Shown one piece after another: positions 41,578 through 50,483 of a stretch of DNA of 64,000 nucleotides (within the stretch, counting starts at the first letter, position 1; each line of letters opens with the position of its first letter). The stretch covers positions 1 through 64,000 of the forward strand of contig NZ_WQOH01000036.1 of the NCBI RefSeq assembly GCF_018784445.1, written 5' to 3'. The position numbers were made by a program, and so were the translations under genes. The notes below the pieces were generated by a model. That model was not told the origin of the DNA and made no database searches. It saw only the letters and a list, made by a program, of their open reading frames with translations. The stretch comes from Gemmiger formicilis (lineage in GTDB: Bacteria > Bacillota > Clostridia > Oscillospirales > Ruminococcaceae).

Positions 41578-41785
41578 AAAGCCTTCCCCTGAGGGGCTGC
41601 GCCCGCAGGCGCGTGTCGGAGCGCAACCGCCGTAGGCGGCTCTTGGCGCGTAGACTGAAGGTGGCCGAGCCTGCGAGGCCGGATGAGGGGCGGGGTATCG
41701 TGGCCGCCCGCTTACGGGGTGCATCGGCAGACGTGCCCCTCATCAGTCCGCTTCGCGGACAGCTTCTCCCTAAAGGGAGAAGCCT
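41578..41785. repeat. Palindromic dispersed repeat, copy D (long form)
   Basis: Reverse-orientation copy of the long form at 23701-23901. It contains GGGCTGCGCCCGCAGGCGCG, the CCGCCGTAGGCGG hairpin, GGATGAGGGGCG, GCCCCTCATCAGTCCGC and the outer arm AAGGGAGAAGCC. It lies between murE and the upstream ATP-grasp gene. Confidence 0.85.
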
Positions 41786-41791
41786 TTTCCC

Positions 41792-43018
41792 TTACTTCTG
41801 TACGGGGTAATACTTCTTAAACTTCTTGAACTGCCTTCTCAACTGTTCCAGCACGCAGGCGTAGCGGACCGGGTTCCATAGCAGATCCGGCTTGTACAGC
41901 AGGCTGCATGCCTCCTTGTGCTGGGCTTTCAGCGCCTTGGCGCGGGCGACAAGGTCCTTGTCCTCAGTGTAGGTGAAAGCCACCTGCGCGGGCACATGGT
42001 GCCAGAACACCTCGTTCTTGTTCAGCACGCAGTCGGTGCCGCCGTCACTCCACTTTTCCACGACCAGCTTGGCAATGTTCATGCCGGTGGCCGTGACATA
42101 GTAGTTGCTGCGGCCCTGACGCAGGTTGATCTCAAACACGCGGTAGTCGCCGGGGGTGCCGCTGTACTTGATGTCAAAGTTGGAAAAACCGGTGTAGTGG
42201 CAGGCTTCCAGCATATTGCGGATGTTCTCTACCAGCGGCAGGGAGGTCGTGTCCTCGCTGACGATGGCGGCGTGGTTGCCCAGACCGTGGGGGGTGTGCT
42301 CCTCGACCATCGTGTGGCCCAAGCACATAGCGCGGACCTTGCCGTTCTCGTCAGAGAATGCGGTCAGCACGCGCATATGGTCATCGCCGCCCGGCACCAT
42401 CTTTTGCAGCACCATCCGGTCCGGGTAGCCGCTGGCGTAAATGGTTTTCACGATCTCGGCGGCCTCGGCGGGGGTGGCGGCGGTGTAGACCTTCTTCATC
42501 GTGTCAAAGGGGTGCTTCCAGTAGTCAACGCTGGACGACGGCTTGACGATGATGGGGTAGGCGAAGCCCAGCTTATCCTCGGTCAGCTCAGCGGCGTCCA
42601 CCGGCGCGGACAGGATTTTGGAATCCGGGTAGGGGATGCCGAACTTCTCGCAGACTTCATAAAATTCGGCCTTTTTCTGGATGGAGCCGTACAGGTCAGC
42701 GGCGGGGCCGGGGGCGATATACTCGGTCAGCTCGGCCTTGCGGCGGATGATCATAGCGGCATAGTCGTCGGTGCAGCCGAACAGATACAGCCGCTTGCCC
42801 TTATGCTGCGCGGCGAAATCGTGTAAAATGCGCAGCATCGTGTCCTCGTTGTCCATATCGGGCACGGTGGTAAAGTGTACGATCTTGGAATACTTGGTCG
42901 GGGCCATCGGGTAGCGGCCGTAGGCGTAGCTCTCGACGCCGTAGGCCTCATGGAAGGCGCGGGCAAAGTTATAGCAGTTCAGGTCTGCACCAAGGAATAC
43001 AGGGATAATGTCGGACAT
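41792..43018 (-). CDS. ATP-grasp carboxylate-amine ligase, D-aspartate ligase-like
   Basis: The 408-residue protein has an ATP-grasp core (YPIIVKPSSSVDYWKHPFD; FSNFDIKYSGTPGDYRVFEINLRQGRS with metal-binding Glu and Asn). The closest known type I can name is the family of D-aspartate ligases that add the first residue of peptidoglycan cross-bridges, but substrate identity cannot be read by eye. ATG 43018 has GGAG 12 bases upstream. It lies between murE and asnB on the same strand, which supports a cell-wall precursor role. Confidence 0.75.
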   Translation of the reverse strand: MSDIIPVFLGADLNCYNFARAFHEAYGVESYAYGRYPMAPTKYSKIVHFTTVPDMDNEDTMLRILHDFAAQHKGKRLYLFGCTDDYAAMIIRRKAELTEYIAPGPAADLYGSIQKKAEFYEVCEKFGIPYPDSKILSAPVDAAELTEDKLGFAYPIIVKPSSSVDYWKHPFDTMKKVYTAATPAEAAEIVKTIYASGYPDRMVLQKMVPGGDDHMRVLTAFSDENGKVRAMCLGHTMVEEHTPHGLGNHAAIVSEDTTSLPLVENIRNMLEACHYTGFSNFDIKYSGTPGDYRVFEINLRQGRSNYYVTATGMNIAKLVVEKWSDGGTDCVLNKNEVFWHHVPAQVAFTYTEDKDLVARAKALKAQHKEACSLLYKPDLLWNPVRYACVLEQLRRQFKKFKKYYPVQK

Positions 43019-43045
43019 GGGAAAGTACATCTCCAATTTTCTAAA

Positions 43046-43074
43046 ATAGGCTTCCCCCTCGGGGGAAGGCTCAT
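43046..43074. repeat. Partial palindromic repeat, copy E
   Basis: Only the outer stem (AGGCTTCCCC CTCGGGGGAAGGCT) of the dispersed repeat family remains, between asnB and the ATP-grasp gene. Confidence 0.7.
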
Positions 43075-43079
43075 AAGAT

Positions 43080-44930
43080 TCATGCGTCAAACTTCTCAAA
43101 GAACTGCTCATGCCACGTTAAGAACGTGTAGGCGGTCCAGATTTTGCGGCGCTCGTGCTTGGGGTCGCCCAGCATCGCCACCAGTTTGTCCTGGTCGAAA
43201 TACTCTGCGGCCACATCGCTGGTAAAGCTCTTGCGCACCTTGGCGGAAAACTCCGGATCCTCGAGCCACTTGGCAATGGGCACCGGGAAGCCTTTTTTCG
43301 TGCGGTTGGCCCAGGCGTCGGGCAGGGTCTTGTTGGCGGCGGTGCGCAGCACGGCCTTTGTGTCGCCGCGCAGCTTGTAGCTGTCGGGGTAGCACTCGGC
43401 CTCGCGCAGGACCTCGCGGTCGAGGTAGGGCACGCGCAGTTCCAAGCTGTGGGCCATACTCATTTTGTCGGCCTTCAGCAGAATATCGCCGGGCAGCCAG
43501 AGATTCAGGTCGAGGTACTGCTTCTTTTCCAGCTCGCTCAAATCTTTCACGCGGTCGTAGATCGGCGCGGCGACCTCGCGGGCCGTGGGGCCGACGCGGT
43601 ACTTCGGCTTCAGAATATCGTAGGCGTCCTTCTCCTCAAAGACGTGGGCCTGGCCGATGAACCAATCCTCGGGGCGTCCGCTGCCCTTGATGATGAAGTC
43701 GTGGCCCTTGAAGTAGGGCAGGTGCTGGCTCACGTCGCTGGCCAGATGGCGCAGCGGTGCGGGCACGTGCTTGTACTTCTGCATCAGCGGCGTGTCGGCG
43801 TACCACTCGTAGCCTGCGTAGATTTCGTCCGCGCCCTCGCCGGAGAGCACGACCGTGACGTGCTGACGGGCCAGCTGGCACAGGAAGTAGAGCGGCACGC
43901 TGGACGGGTTGGACTGCGGCTCGTCCATGTGGTACTGGATGTCCGCAAAAGCGTCGAGGCACTGTTCCTTCGTCAGCATTTCGCGGTAGTTCTTGATGCC
44001 GAGCTTTTGGGAAAGCTCGCCCGCCTCGGTCGTCTCGTCAAACTTATGCGTGCCGTCGGGGCTGGCAAAGCCGACGGAAAACGTCTCGTCGGGCATCAGG
44101 CAGGCCGTGATATAGCTGGAATCGACGCCGCCGGACAGGAACGAACCGACCTTGACATCGCTGATGCGGTGGGCGGCCACGCTCTCCCGCACGCGGGCGT
44201 CGATCTGGTCGGCGCACTGCTCGTAGGAAAGGGTGGTGGGGTGGCGGAAATCCGCATCCCAGTAGCGCTCAATCTGCATCCGGCCGTCTTTGTAAGTGAA
44301 CCAGTGGGCGGGGGGCAGTTTGTAGGTGCCCTTGAAGAACGTCTCGTTCATGGCGCTGTACTGGAAGGTCAGGTAGGGGCGCAGTGCCTCGGCGTTGACC
44401 TCGCGGCGGAAACCGGGGTGCTCCAGCAGGCTCTTGATCTCGCTGCCAAACAGCAGTTCGCCCGCGTCGGTTTGGGTGTAATAGAACGGCTTTATGCCGA
44501 AAATATCCCGTGCACCGTACATTTCGTTGGCTTTCGTATCCCACACGACAAAGGCAAACATACCGCGCAGCTTGGCAGCCAGTGCCGTGCCGTATTCCTC
44601 ATAGCCGTGGATGATGACCTCGGTGTCGCAGTGGGTCTTGAAGATATGGCCCTTGGCCTGTAATTCGGTACGCAGATCCATGAAGTTGTAAATTTCGCCG
44701 TTGAACACGCAGACAACGGTGCCGTCCTCGTTGTACATCGGCTGCTTGCCCGCGGCCAGGTCAATGATGCTCAGGCGGCGGAAACCCAGCGCAATGGCCG
44801 TGCGCGGGTCATCGCCGCTGATGTGGTAGCCTTCCATATCGGGACCGCGGTGGATGATGCGATCCGCCATTTTGTGCAGGATGGCCTCGCGCTGTTCACG
44901 CAGACCGGTAAAGCCAACAAAACCACACAT
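43080..44930 (-). CDS. asnB: Asparagine synthetase-like glutamine amidotransferase
   Basis: The 616-residue protein begins MCGFVGF, giving the N-terminal nucleophile Cys of class II glutaminases, and has the PP-loop SGGVDSSYI near residue 262 in the synthetase domain. It could make asparagine. AsnB-type proteins also amidate peptidoglycan precursors (meso-diaminopimelate in Bacillus and Corynebacterium), and the gene lies directly upstream of the ATP-grasp and murE genes. ATG 44930 follows AAAGGGAAAT. Both functions remain possible. Confidence 0.9.
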   Translation of the reverse strand: MCGFVGFTGLREQREAILHKMADRIIHRGPDMEGYHISGDDPRTAIALGFRRLSIIDLAAGKQPMYNEDGTVVCVFNGEIYNFMDLRTELQAKGHIFKTHCDTEVIIHGYEEYGTALAAKLRGMFAFVVWDTKANEMYGARDIFGIKPFYYTQTDAGELLFGSEIKSLLEHPGFRREVNAEALRPYLTFQYSAMNETFFKGTYKLPPAHWFTYKDGRMQIERYWDADFRHPTTLSYEQCADQIDARVRESVAAHRISDVKVGSFLSGGVDSSYITACLMPDETFSVGFASPDGTHKFDETTEAGELSQKLGIKNYREMLTKEQCLDAFADIQYHMDEPQSNPSSVPLYFLCQLARQHVTVVLSGEGADEIYAGYEWYADTPLMQKYKHVPAPLRHLASDVSQHLPYFKGHDFIIKGSGRPEDWFIGQAHVFEEKDAYDILKPKYRVGPTAREVAAPIYDRVKDLSELEKKQYLDLNLWLPGDILLKADKMSMAHSLELRVPYLDREVLREAECYPDSYKLRGDTKAVLRTAANKTLPDAWANRTKKGFPVPIAKWLEDPEFSAKVRKSFTSDVAAEYFDQDKLVAMLGDPKHERRKIWTAYTFLTWHEQFFEKFDA

Positions 44931-45029
44931 GGTAAATTTCCCTTTCTCTCTATATAGGCACAATGATAAATTTTAACTTATATATTTGTATATTGTACCA
45001 CAGAATAGAGAAAAAGAAAAGTGGTCGTA

Positions 45030-45062
45030 AAGAAAAAAGGACGCAGCAGAATGCTGCGCCCT
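45030..45062 (-). terminator. suf operon terminator
   Basis: On the minus strand GGGCGCAGCATTCTGCTGCGTCC is a hairpin followed by TTTTTTC. A second GCAGGGGC/GCCCCTGC hairpin lies at about 45082-45108. Confidence 0.85.
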
Positions 45063-45115
45063 TGCGAGGGTTATGTGAGTGGCAGGGGCGAGGTAGCAAA
45101 GCCCCTGCATTACAA

Positions 45116-45577
45116 TTACTCTTTATCCTCGGTCGTAACCTTATCGGTCTTGCCTTCGCCGTCCAGCGCTTCTTCCAGGGTGTGCCATGCCAGCACGGCG
45201 CACTTGACACGGGCGGGGACGTGGGCGATGCCCTGCAAAGCGGCAACATCCTCCAAATCGTCCAGCTCCTCCGGCGTGATCTTGCCCTTGATCATCTGGA
45301 AATACAGGCTGATGAGGCGGTGCGCATCCTCGACGGTGCGGCCCTTGACCAGGTCAATCATCAGCGAAGCCGACGCCTGGGAGATCGCGCAGCCGGAGCC
45401 AATGAAACCGGCGTCCTCAATTTTGCCGTCTTTCACGCGCAGCTGCAGCGTGATATCGTCGCCGCAGCTGGGGTTCACGCCCTCCAGGCTGTGGGTCGCC
45501 CCCTCGACCGGGTGGCGGTTCTCCTTGCTGCGGCTGTTCTCGGTAATGATCTGGGTATACAGTTCGTTCAGGTTCAC
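45116..45577 (-). CDS. sufU: Iron-sulfur cluster assembly protein SufU
   Basis: The 153-residue protein has three conserved cysteines in NPSCGDD, GSGCAIS and RVKCAVLAW, plus the SufU-type insertion (MIKGKITPEELDDLED) that separates it from IscU. SufU binds zinc and accepts persulfide sulfur from SufS. It overlaps sufS by 4 bp and is last in the suf operon. The acidic C-terminal tail is short. Confidence 0.95.
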   Translation of the reverse strand: MNLNELYTQIITENSRSKENRHPVEGATHSLEGVNPSCGDDITLQLRVKDGKIEDAGFIGSGCAISQASASLMIDLVKGRTVEDAHRLISLYFQMIKGKITPEELDDLEDVAALQGIAHVPARVKCAVLAWHTLEEALDGEGKTDKVTTEDKE

Positions 45578-46785
45578 AGGCCCATCACCTTTCTGACATT
45601 TTCAAGATTTTCCAGCAGGGCGTCCACGTCCTCGGGCGTGTTGTAGATCGCCACGCTGGCGCGGCAGCAGCTGCCGATGCCCAGGAATTCCATCAAGGGC
45701 TGGGCGCAGTGATGCCCGGCGCGCACGGCCACGCCGCCCGCATCCAGAATCGTCGCCACGTCGTGGGGGTGTACCTCGTTGACGTTGAAGCTGACGACGC
45801 CGTAACGGCCCTCGGCCACCGGCTCGCCGTAGACGGTCAGCCACGGCATGGCACGCATACCGGCCAGCATACGGTCCAGCAGCATATGCTCGTGGGCTTC
45901 CATGGCCTGCCAGCCGATGCCGTTCATGTAGTCGATGGCGGCGGCAAAGCCGACCTCACCGCCGACGTTGCGGGTGCCGGCCTCAAACTTGCGGGGACCG
46001 TCGGCCCAGGTGGCACCGCTCTCATGCACGGCGGCGATCATATCGCCGCCGGACAGGAACGGCGGCATCTTTTCCAGCAGCTCGGCGCGGGCGTACAGGG
46101 CACCCACGCCCATCGGCGCATACAGCTTGTGGGCAGAGCAGGCCGCAAAATCCACGTTCAGCTTTTTGACATCCACCGGTGTGTGGGGGGCGCTCTGGGC
46201 GCAGTCCAGCACGACGACGGCACCCACGGCATGGGCACGCTTGACAATCTCCTCCACGGGGGCGCGCAGGCCCAGGACGTTGGAGACCATCGCCACGGCG
46301 ACAACCTTGGTTTTGCTGGTGATTTTCTTGTCCAGCTCCTCGGTCGTCAGGCGGCCGTTCTCGCCGGGATACATATAAACGAGCTTTGCGCCGGTGGCCT
46401 TCGCCACGCGCTGCCAAGGTACCATGTTGGAGTGATGCTCGGCCACGGAAATGACGATTTCGTCGCCTTCGTGCAGGAAATTCATGCCGTAGCTGTACGC
46501 GACAAGGTTCAGGCTCTCCGTCGTGTTCTGGGTGAACACAATTTCGTCGTCCTCGGCATTAAAGAACTGCGCCACGGTATGGCGGGCACCCTCGTGGGCG
46601 TCGGTGGCACGCATGGCCAGCTCATAGACGCCGCGGTGGGGGTTTGCGTTCTCTTTATTATAATAGTTGACCACCGCGTTCAGAACCTGGGTGGGGTGCT
46701 GGGTGGTGGCGGCGCTGTCCAGATAGACAAGGCGCTTGCCGTTCTCGTCGGCAGCCAGAATGGGGAAATCAGCCGTCCAGTTCAT
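45574..46785 (-). CDS. sufS: Cysteine desulfurase SufS
   Basis: The 403-residue PLP enzyme has the Schiff-base Lys in SAHKLYAPMG and the persulfide-forming Cys in GSCCRASVAIYNTPED. It begins with a LDSAATTQHP segment typical of SufS (type II NifS-like). It supplies sulfur to SufU. It overlaps sufD by 17 bp and sufU by 4 bp, showing tight translational coupling. Confidence 0.96.
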   Translation of the reverse strand: MNWTADFPILAADENGKRLVYLDSAATTQHPTQVLNAVVNYYNKENANPHRGVYELAMRATDAHEGARHTVAQFFNAEDDEIVFTQNTTESLNLVAYSYGMNFLHEGDEIVISVAEHHSNMVPWQRVAKATGAKLVYMYPGENGRLTTEELDKKITSKTKVVAVAMVSNVLGLRAPVEEIVKRAHAVGAVVVLDCAQSAPHTPVDVKKLNVDFAACSAHKLYAPMGVGALYARAELLEKMPPFLSGGDMIAAVHESGATWADGPRKFEAGTRNVGGEVGFAAAIDYMNGIGWQAMEAHEHMLLDRMLAGMRAMPWLTVYGEPVAEGRYGVVSFNVNEVHPHDVATILDAGGVAVRAGHHCAQPLMEFLGIGSCCRASVAIYNTPEDVDALLENLENVRKVMGL

Positions 46786-47851
46786 CGTTCAGCCTCCCTG
46801 CAACATTTTCACGTACTTCGTCCTGCAAAGATTCCAGCGGGATCTTGTCGATGGCCGGGGCAAAGCGGGCGTCCACCATCAGGCGGCGGGCCTGCGCCTC
46901 GCTCAACCCGCGGGAGCGCAGATAATACAGCTTGCTCTCGTCCAGGCGGCCCACGGACGCGGCGTGCTGGCCTTCGACTTCCTCCTCACCGCAGAGGATG
47001 AGGGGCGCGGTACGGTTGCGGGCGTTGGGGCTGAACAGCAGCACGTCCTCGCTCTCGTGGCCGACGCCGCGCTTGGCACCACGCTGAAAATCCACCGTGC
47101 CGCGCAGAATTTTATCGGCGCTGCCGGTCAGCACACCGGCGGTGTGCATCTCGCACAGGGTGTCCCTGCCAGTGTGGACGGAGACATCGTTGAAGTCGAG
47201 CACATCGTTCCCGTGGCCGAAATAGACGGCGTCCAGGTCGTACTCGCACTTGTTGTGGTTCAGCAGGGTGCGGGCACCGCAGGCGACGACACAGCCGCCC
47301 AGCTCGATGCGCACCTGCTCGACGCGGGCAGATTTGCCCTGCTCAATGGCAACAGCGTTCCAGCGGCGGGCGCGGTTGCCCAGCAGCTGCACCTGCACCA
47401 AAGTTACATGGGCGTTTTCGGCAGCGCGGATGCGGGTCAGGCTGGCGGAAACACCGTTCTCGGCATCGCCGCGCACGACCTGCACGACGGTCAGGCTGCT
47501 GCCCTCGGCGGCGTCGATGGTCAGGTAGGTCAGCGCGTGGGGGTGGGCGGCGTCCAGCGTGTTTTCAAACACGATAGGGGCGTCAGCTGTGCCGGAAACG
47601 GCCAGATGATTGACCAGGTTGGCATTCTCGGCCAGCCAGGTGTCGGTCTCCGCGCCCATGCCGCTGGCGGCAAAATCGCCGAAATCGGCTTCGGCGCGGG
47701 CGGTCACACCGGCAGGCAGGGCAGGGGAGAGGATCTCCGCCTTGGCCCAGCCGTCAGCGGGTACAGTGGGCAGTGCCGCCGACGCCGGTGCATAATTCAC
47801 GCCCAACGGGTTCCAAGTGGCAACCGGCAGGCGGTTCATGGTTGTAGTCAT
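46769..47851 (-). CDS. sufD: Fe-S assembly scaffold subunit SufD
   Basis: The 360-residue protein has the beta-helix core and C-terminal helical domain of SufB/SufD (EEEVEGQHAASVGRLDESKLYYLRSRGLSEAQARRLMV). It is short for SufD, with a reduced N terminus. ATG 47851 is chosen over GTG 47860 because AAGGTG is well placed for the ATG. A palindromic dispersed repeat of about 155 bp separates it from sufB. Confidence 0.93.
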   Translation of the reverse strand: MTTTMNRLPVATWNPLGVNYAPASAALPTVPADGWAKAEILSPALPAGVTARAEADFGDFAASGMGAETDTWLAENANLVNHLAVSGTADAPIVFENTLDAAHPHALTYLTIDAAEGSSLTVVQVVRGDAENGVSASLTRIRAAENAHVTLVQVQLLGNRARRWNAVAIEQGKSARVEQVRIELGGCVVACGARTLLNHNKCEYDLDAVYFGHGNDVLDFNDVSVHTGRDTLCEMHTAGVLTGSADKILRGTVDFQRGAKRGVGHESEDVLLFSPNARNRTAPLILCGEEEVEGQHAASVGRLDESKLYYLRSRGLSEAQARRLMVDARFAPAIDKIPLESLQDEVRENVAGRLNDELDG

Positions 47852-47873
47852 ATATATCACCTTAAACTCAATG

Positions 47874-48030
47874 CTAAGGCTTCCCCCTCGGGGGAAGCTG
47901 CCCGCGAAGCGGACTGATGAGGGGCAGACTTACCGCAGCAGCCCGTTACCGGGTTGCACGGGGAACGCTGCCCCTCATCCGGCCTCGGGCGGGGCCTCGG
48001 CCACCTTCCCCCCTCAGGGGAAGGCTCCAC
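47874..48030. repeat. Palindromic dispersed repeat, copy F (inside the suf operon)
   Basis: Outer arms AAGGCTTCCCCCTCGGGGGA and CCCCTCAGGGGAAGG, with CCGCGAAGCGG, CTGATGAGGGGC and GCCCCTCATCCGG inside. It sits between sufB and sufD, so transcription of the operon must cross it. Confidence 0.88.
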
Positions 48031-48032
48031 GA

Positions 48033-49451
48033 TCAGCCAATGCTTCCCTTCATCTCCAGATGAATCAGGTTGTTCATCTCCACCGCGTATTCCAGCGGCA
48101 GCTCCTTGGCGATGGGCTCGGCAAAGCCGCCGACGATCAGGGCGCGGGCGTCCTCCTCGGTCATGCCGCGGCTCATCAGGTAGAAGATGGCCTCCTCGCT
48201 GATGCGGCCGATCTTGGCCTCGTGGCCGACATCCACGGCGTCGCAGCGGATATCCATGGCCGGGATCGTGTCGGAACGGCTGCGGTCGTCCAGCATCAGG
48301 GATTCACAGCTCACGCTGGACTTGCTCCCCGCGGCATTGGGCAGAACGACCACGGAAGAACGGAAGTTCGACACGCCGCCGTCGCGGGCGATACTCTTGG
48401 TGGAGATATGGCTCGTGGTGTGGGGCGCGGCGTGTACGACCTTGGCACCGGTGTCCAGGTCCTGCCCGGCACCCGCAAAGGTGATGCCGGTAAACTCCAT
48501 GCGGGCACCCTCACCCTGCAAAATGCTCATCGGGTACAGGCAGCCGGTGTGGGAGCCGAAGGAGCCGGAGACCCACTCGATGGTGCCGCCCTTTTCGACC
48601 TTGGCGCGTTTGGTGTTCAGGTTGTACATATTCTTCGACCAGTTCTCGATGGTCGAGTAGCGCACGCGGGCACCCTCGCCGACGAAAATCTCGACGCAGC
48701 CTGCGTGCAGGTTGGCCACGTTGTACTTCGGGGCAGAGCAGCCCTCGATAAAGTGCAGGTAGGCGCCCTTATCGACGATGATAAGAGTGTGCTCAAACTG
48801 GCCGGCACCGGGGGCGTTCAGGCGGAAGTAGGACTGCAGCGGGATATCCACGTGTACGCCCGCAGGAACGTACACAAACGAACCGCCGCTCCACACAGCG
48901 CCGTGCAGCGCCGCAAACTTGTGGTCAGTGGGGGGCACGCACTTCATGAAGTGCTCCTTCACCATGTCGGCGTAGGGGCCAGTCAGGGCACTCTCCATGT
49001 CGGTGTAAATAACACCCTGGGCGGCGACTTCCTCCTTGACGTTGTGATAGACGACCTCGGAGTCGTACTGCGCACCGACGCCCGCAAGGCTCGAACGCTC
49101 GGCCTGGGGGATGCCTAGGCGCTCAAACGTGTTCTTGATATCCTCGGGCACATCGCTCCACTTGCCGCGCATCTCGGTGTTGGGACGCACGTAGGTGACG
49201 ATGTTGCTCATGTCCAGCCCTTCCAGGGAGGGACCCCAGTTGGGGATGGACATTTTGTTGTAGGTTTCCAGCGCTTTCAGGCGGAACTCGCGCATCCACT
49301 CGGGGTCGTGCTTTTCCTCGGAAATCTTCTCGACGATCTCTGCCGTCAGGCCGGAGTTGACCTCAAACGCCGCGTTGACCTTGTCCTTAATGTCGTAGAC
49401 ACTGCGGTCGATTTCGGCAACTTCGGTCTTTTCAGTCTCGAAGGCTCTCAT
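48033..49451 (-). CDS. sufB: Fe-S cluster assembly protein SufB
   Basis: The 472-residue protein carries the SufB core (VPAGVHVDIPLQSYFRLN; GCSAPKYNVANLHAGCVEIF; SVSCESLMLDDRSRSDTIP). With SufC and SufD it forms the scaffold on which clusters are built. The length is normal. It overlaps sufC by 4 bp. The stop lies 2 bp from repeat copy F. Confidence 0.97.
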   Translation of the reverse strand: MRAFETEKTEVAEIDRSVYDIKDKVNAAFEVNSGLTAEIVEKISEEKHDPEWMREFRLKALETYNKMSIPNWGPSLEGLDMSNIVTYVRPNTEMRGKWSDVPEDIKNTFERLGIPQAERSSLAGVGAQYDSEVVYHNVKEEVAAQGVIYTDMESALTGPYADMVKEHFMKCVPPTDHKFAALHGAVWSGGSFVYVPAGVHVDIPLQSYFRLNAPGAGQFEHTLIIVDKGAYLHFIEGCSAPKYNVANLHAGCVEIFVGEGARVRYSTIENWSKNMYNLNTKRAKVEKGGTIEWVSGSFGSHTGCLYPMSILQGEGARMEFTGITFAGAGQDLDTGAKVVHAAPHTTSHISTKSIARDGGVSNFRSSVVVLPNAAGSKSSVSCESLMLDDRSRSDTIPAMDIRCDAVDVGHEAKIGRISEEAIFYLMSRGMTEEDARALIVGGFAEPIAKELPLEYAVEMNNLIHLEMKGSIG

Positions 49452-50206
49452 TTCGCTTCGTCCTCCTTCAGGGCGGTAAAGCCTTCCTCAATGATCTCAT
49501 TGACCAGACTGCCGTCACCGGTGCGCACGATGCGGGCGTCGTCCAGCACATGGACGTAATCGACCTGCAAGCCTTCCAAAATCTTGGCGTTGTGGGTGAT
49601 GATGATGAGGGCGTTGTCAGCGTTGTGGTACGCCTTGATGCCGCTTGCCACGGTCTTGACCGCGTCCACATCCAGGCCGGAGTCCGTCTCGTCCAGCAGG
49701 GCCAGAGCGGGCTTGAGCATGAGCAGCTGCAAGATCTCGGCCTTCTTCTTCTCACCGCCGGAGAAGCCGACGTTCAGGTAACGGTCGGCGTAGGACGGAT
49801 CCATGTTCAGGGCCTCCATCTGGGCGGCCATCTCGTGGCGGAACTTCATGACCTTAACAGGCTTGCCGGTCACAGCACCGGCGGCGGTGCGCAGGAAGCT
49901 CTCCAGCGTGATGCCGGGGATCTCCTCCGGCGTCTGGAAGGACAGGAACATACCGGCGCGGGCGCGCACATCGGCGGTCTCGTGAGTGATATCCTGGCCG
50001 CGGAAGATGATCTGGCCGCGGGTGACAGTATAGCGGGGGTCGCCCATCAGGGCGCTCATCAGGGTGGACTTGCCGGCACCGTTGTGACCCATCAGGACAT
50101 GGGTCTCGCCGGCGTTCACCGTAAGGTTCAAACCGTCGAGAAGGACTTTGTTTTCCTCACCGACGATGACCTGTAAATCTTTGACTTCCAGCAGCGGGCT
50201 GCTCAT
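49448..50206 (-). CDS. sufC: Fe-S assembly ATPase SufC
   Basis: The 252-residue ABC ATPase has Walker A GHNGAGKST, signature FSGGEKKKAEI, Walker B ALLDETDSGLD and the H-loop IITHN. It drives conformational change in SufBCD. It is the first gene of the operon sufC-B-D-S-U, with a promoter candidate just upstream. Confidence 0.97.
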   Translation of the reverse strand: MSSPLLEVKDLQVIVGEENKVLLDGLNLTVNAGETHVLMGHNGAGKSTLMSALMGDPRYTVTRGQIIFRGQDITHETADVRARAGMFLSFQTPEEIPGITLESFLRTAAGAVTGKPVKVMKFRHEMAAQMEALNMDPSYADRYLNVGFSGGEKKKAEILQLLMLKPALALLDETDSGLDVDAVKTVASGIKAYHNADNALIIITHNAKILEGLQVDYVHVLDDARIVRTGDGSLVNEIIEEGFTALKEDEAK

Positions 50207-50284
50207 GGAAAAAACACCTCCAAGTGGTATAACCGGGCGTCAGGGCACAGCGGCCCTGCCCAGATAGTTTTGCTCTACCGAACT

Positions 50285-50313
50285 ATACTATACTATTTTT
50301 ATAGGGATTGCAA
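50285..50313 (-). promoter_or_regulatory. suf operon promoter
   Basis: On the minus strand, TTGCAA (50313-50308), a 17-bp spacer and TAGTAT (50290-50285). Three ACTAT repeats overlap the -10, a possible operator for an iron-sulfur regulator. The leader is about 75 nt and contains a GGGC...GCCC hairpin. Confidence 0.6.
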
Positions 50314-50483
50314 GAGGGCAGCGCAAGAAATTGACACAGAACACCCAAATCGGCCAATTTTCGGGCAAAATCCACCGCATTTGTAGGGGCCGGGCATACT
50401 CGGCCCTCAGTCTGACGGCGGCTGCCCCTCTTTCCATTCTGTATCAAACCTGCTATAATGGGCGGTGTAAAGGGGGTACTGTT

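Noticed and set aside
41561-41743. N-terminal extension of MurE into the upstream repeat
   Set aside because: The extra residues are encoded by the palindromic repeat and are Arg/Leu-rich; ATG 41560 with AAGGATG gives the normal family start.
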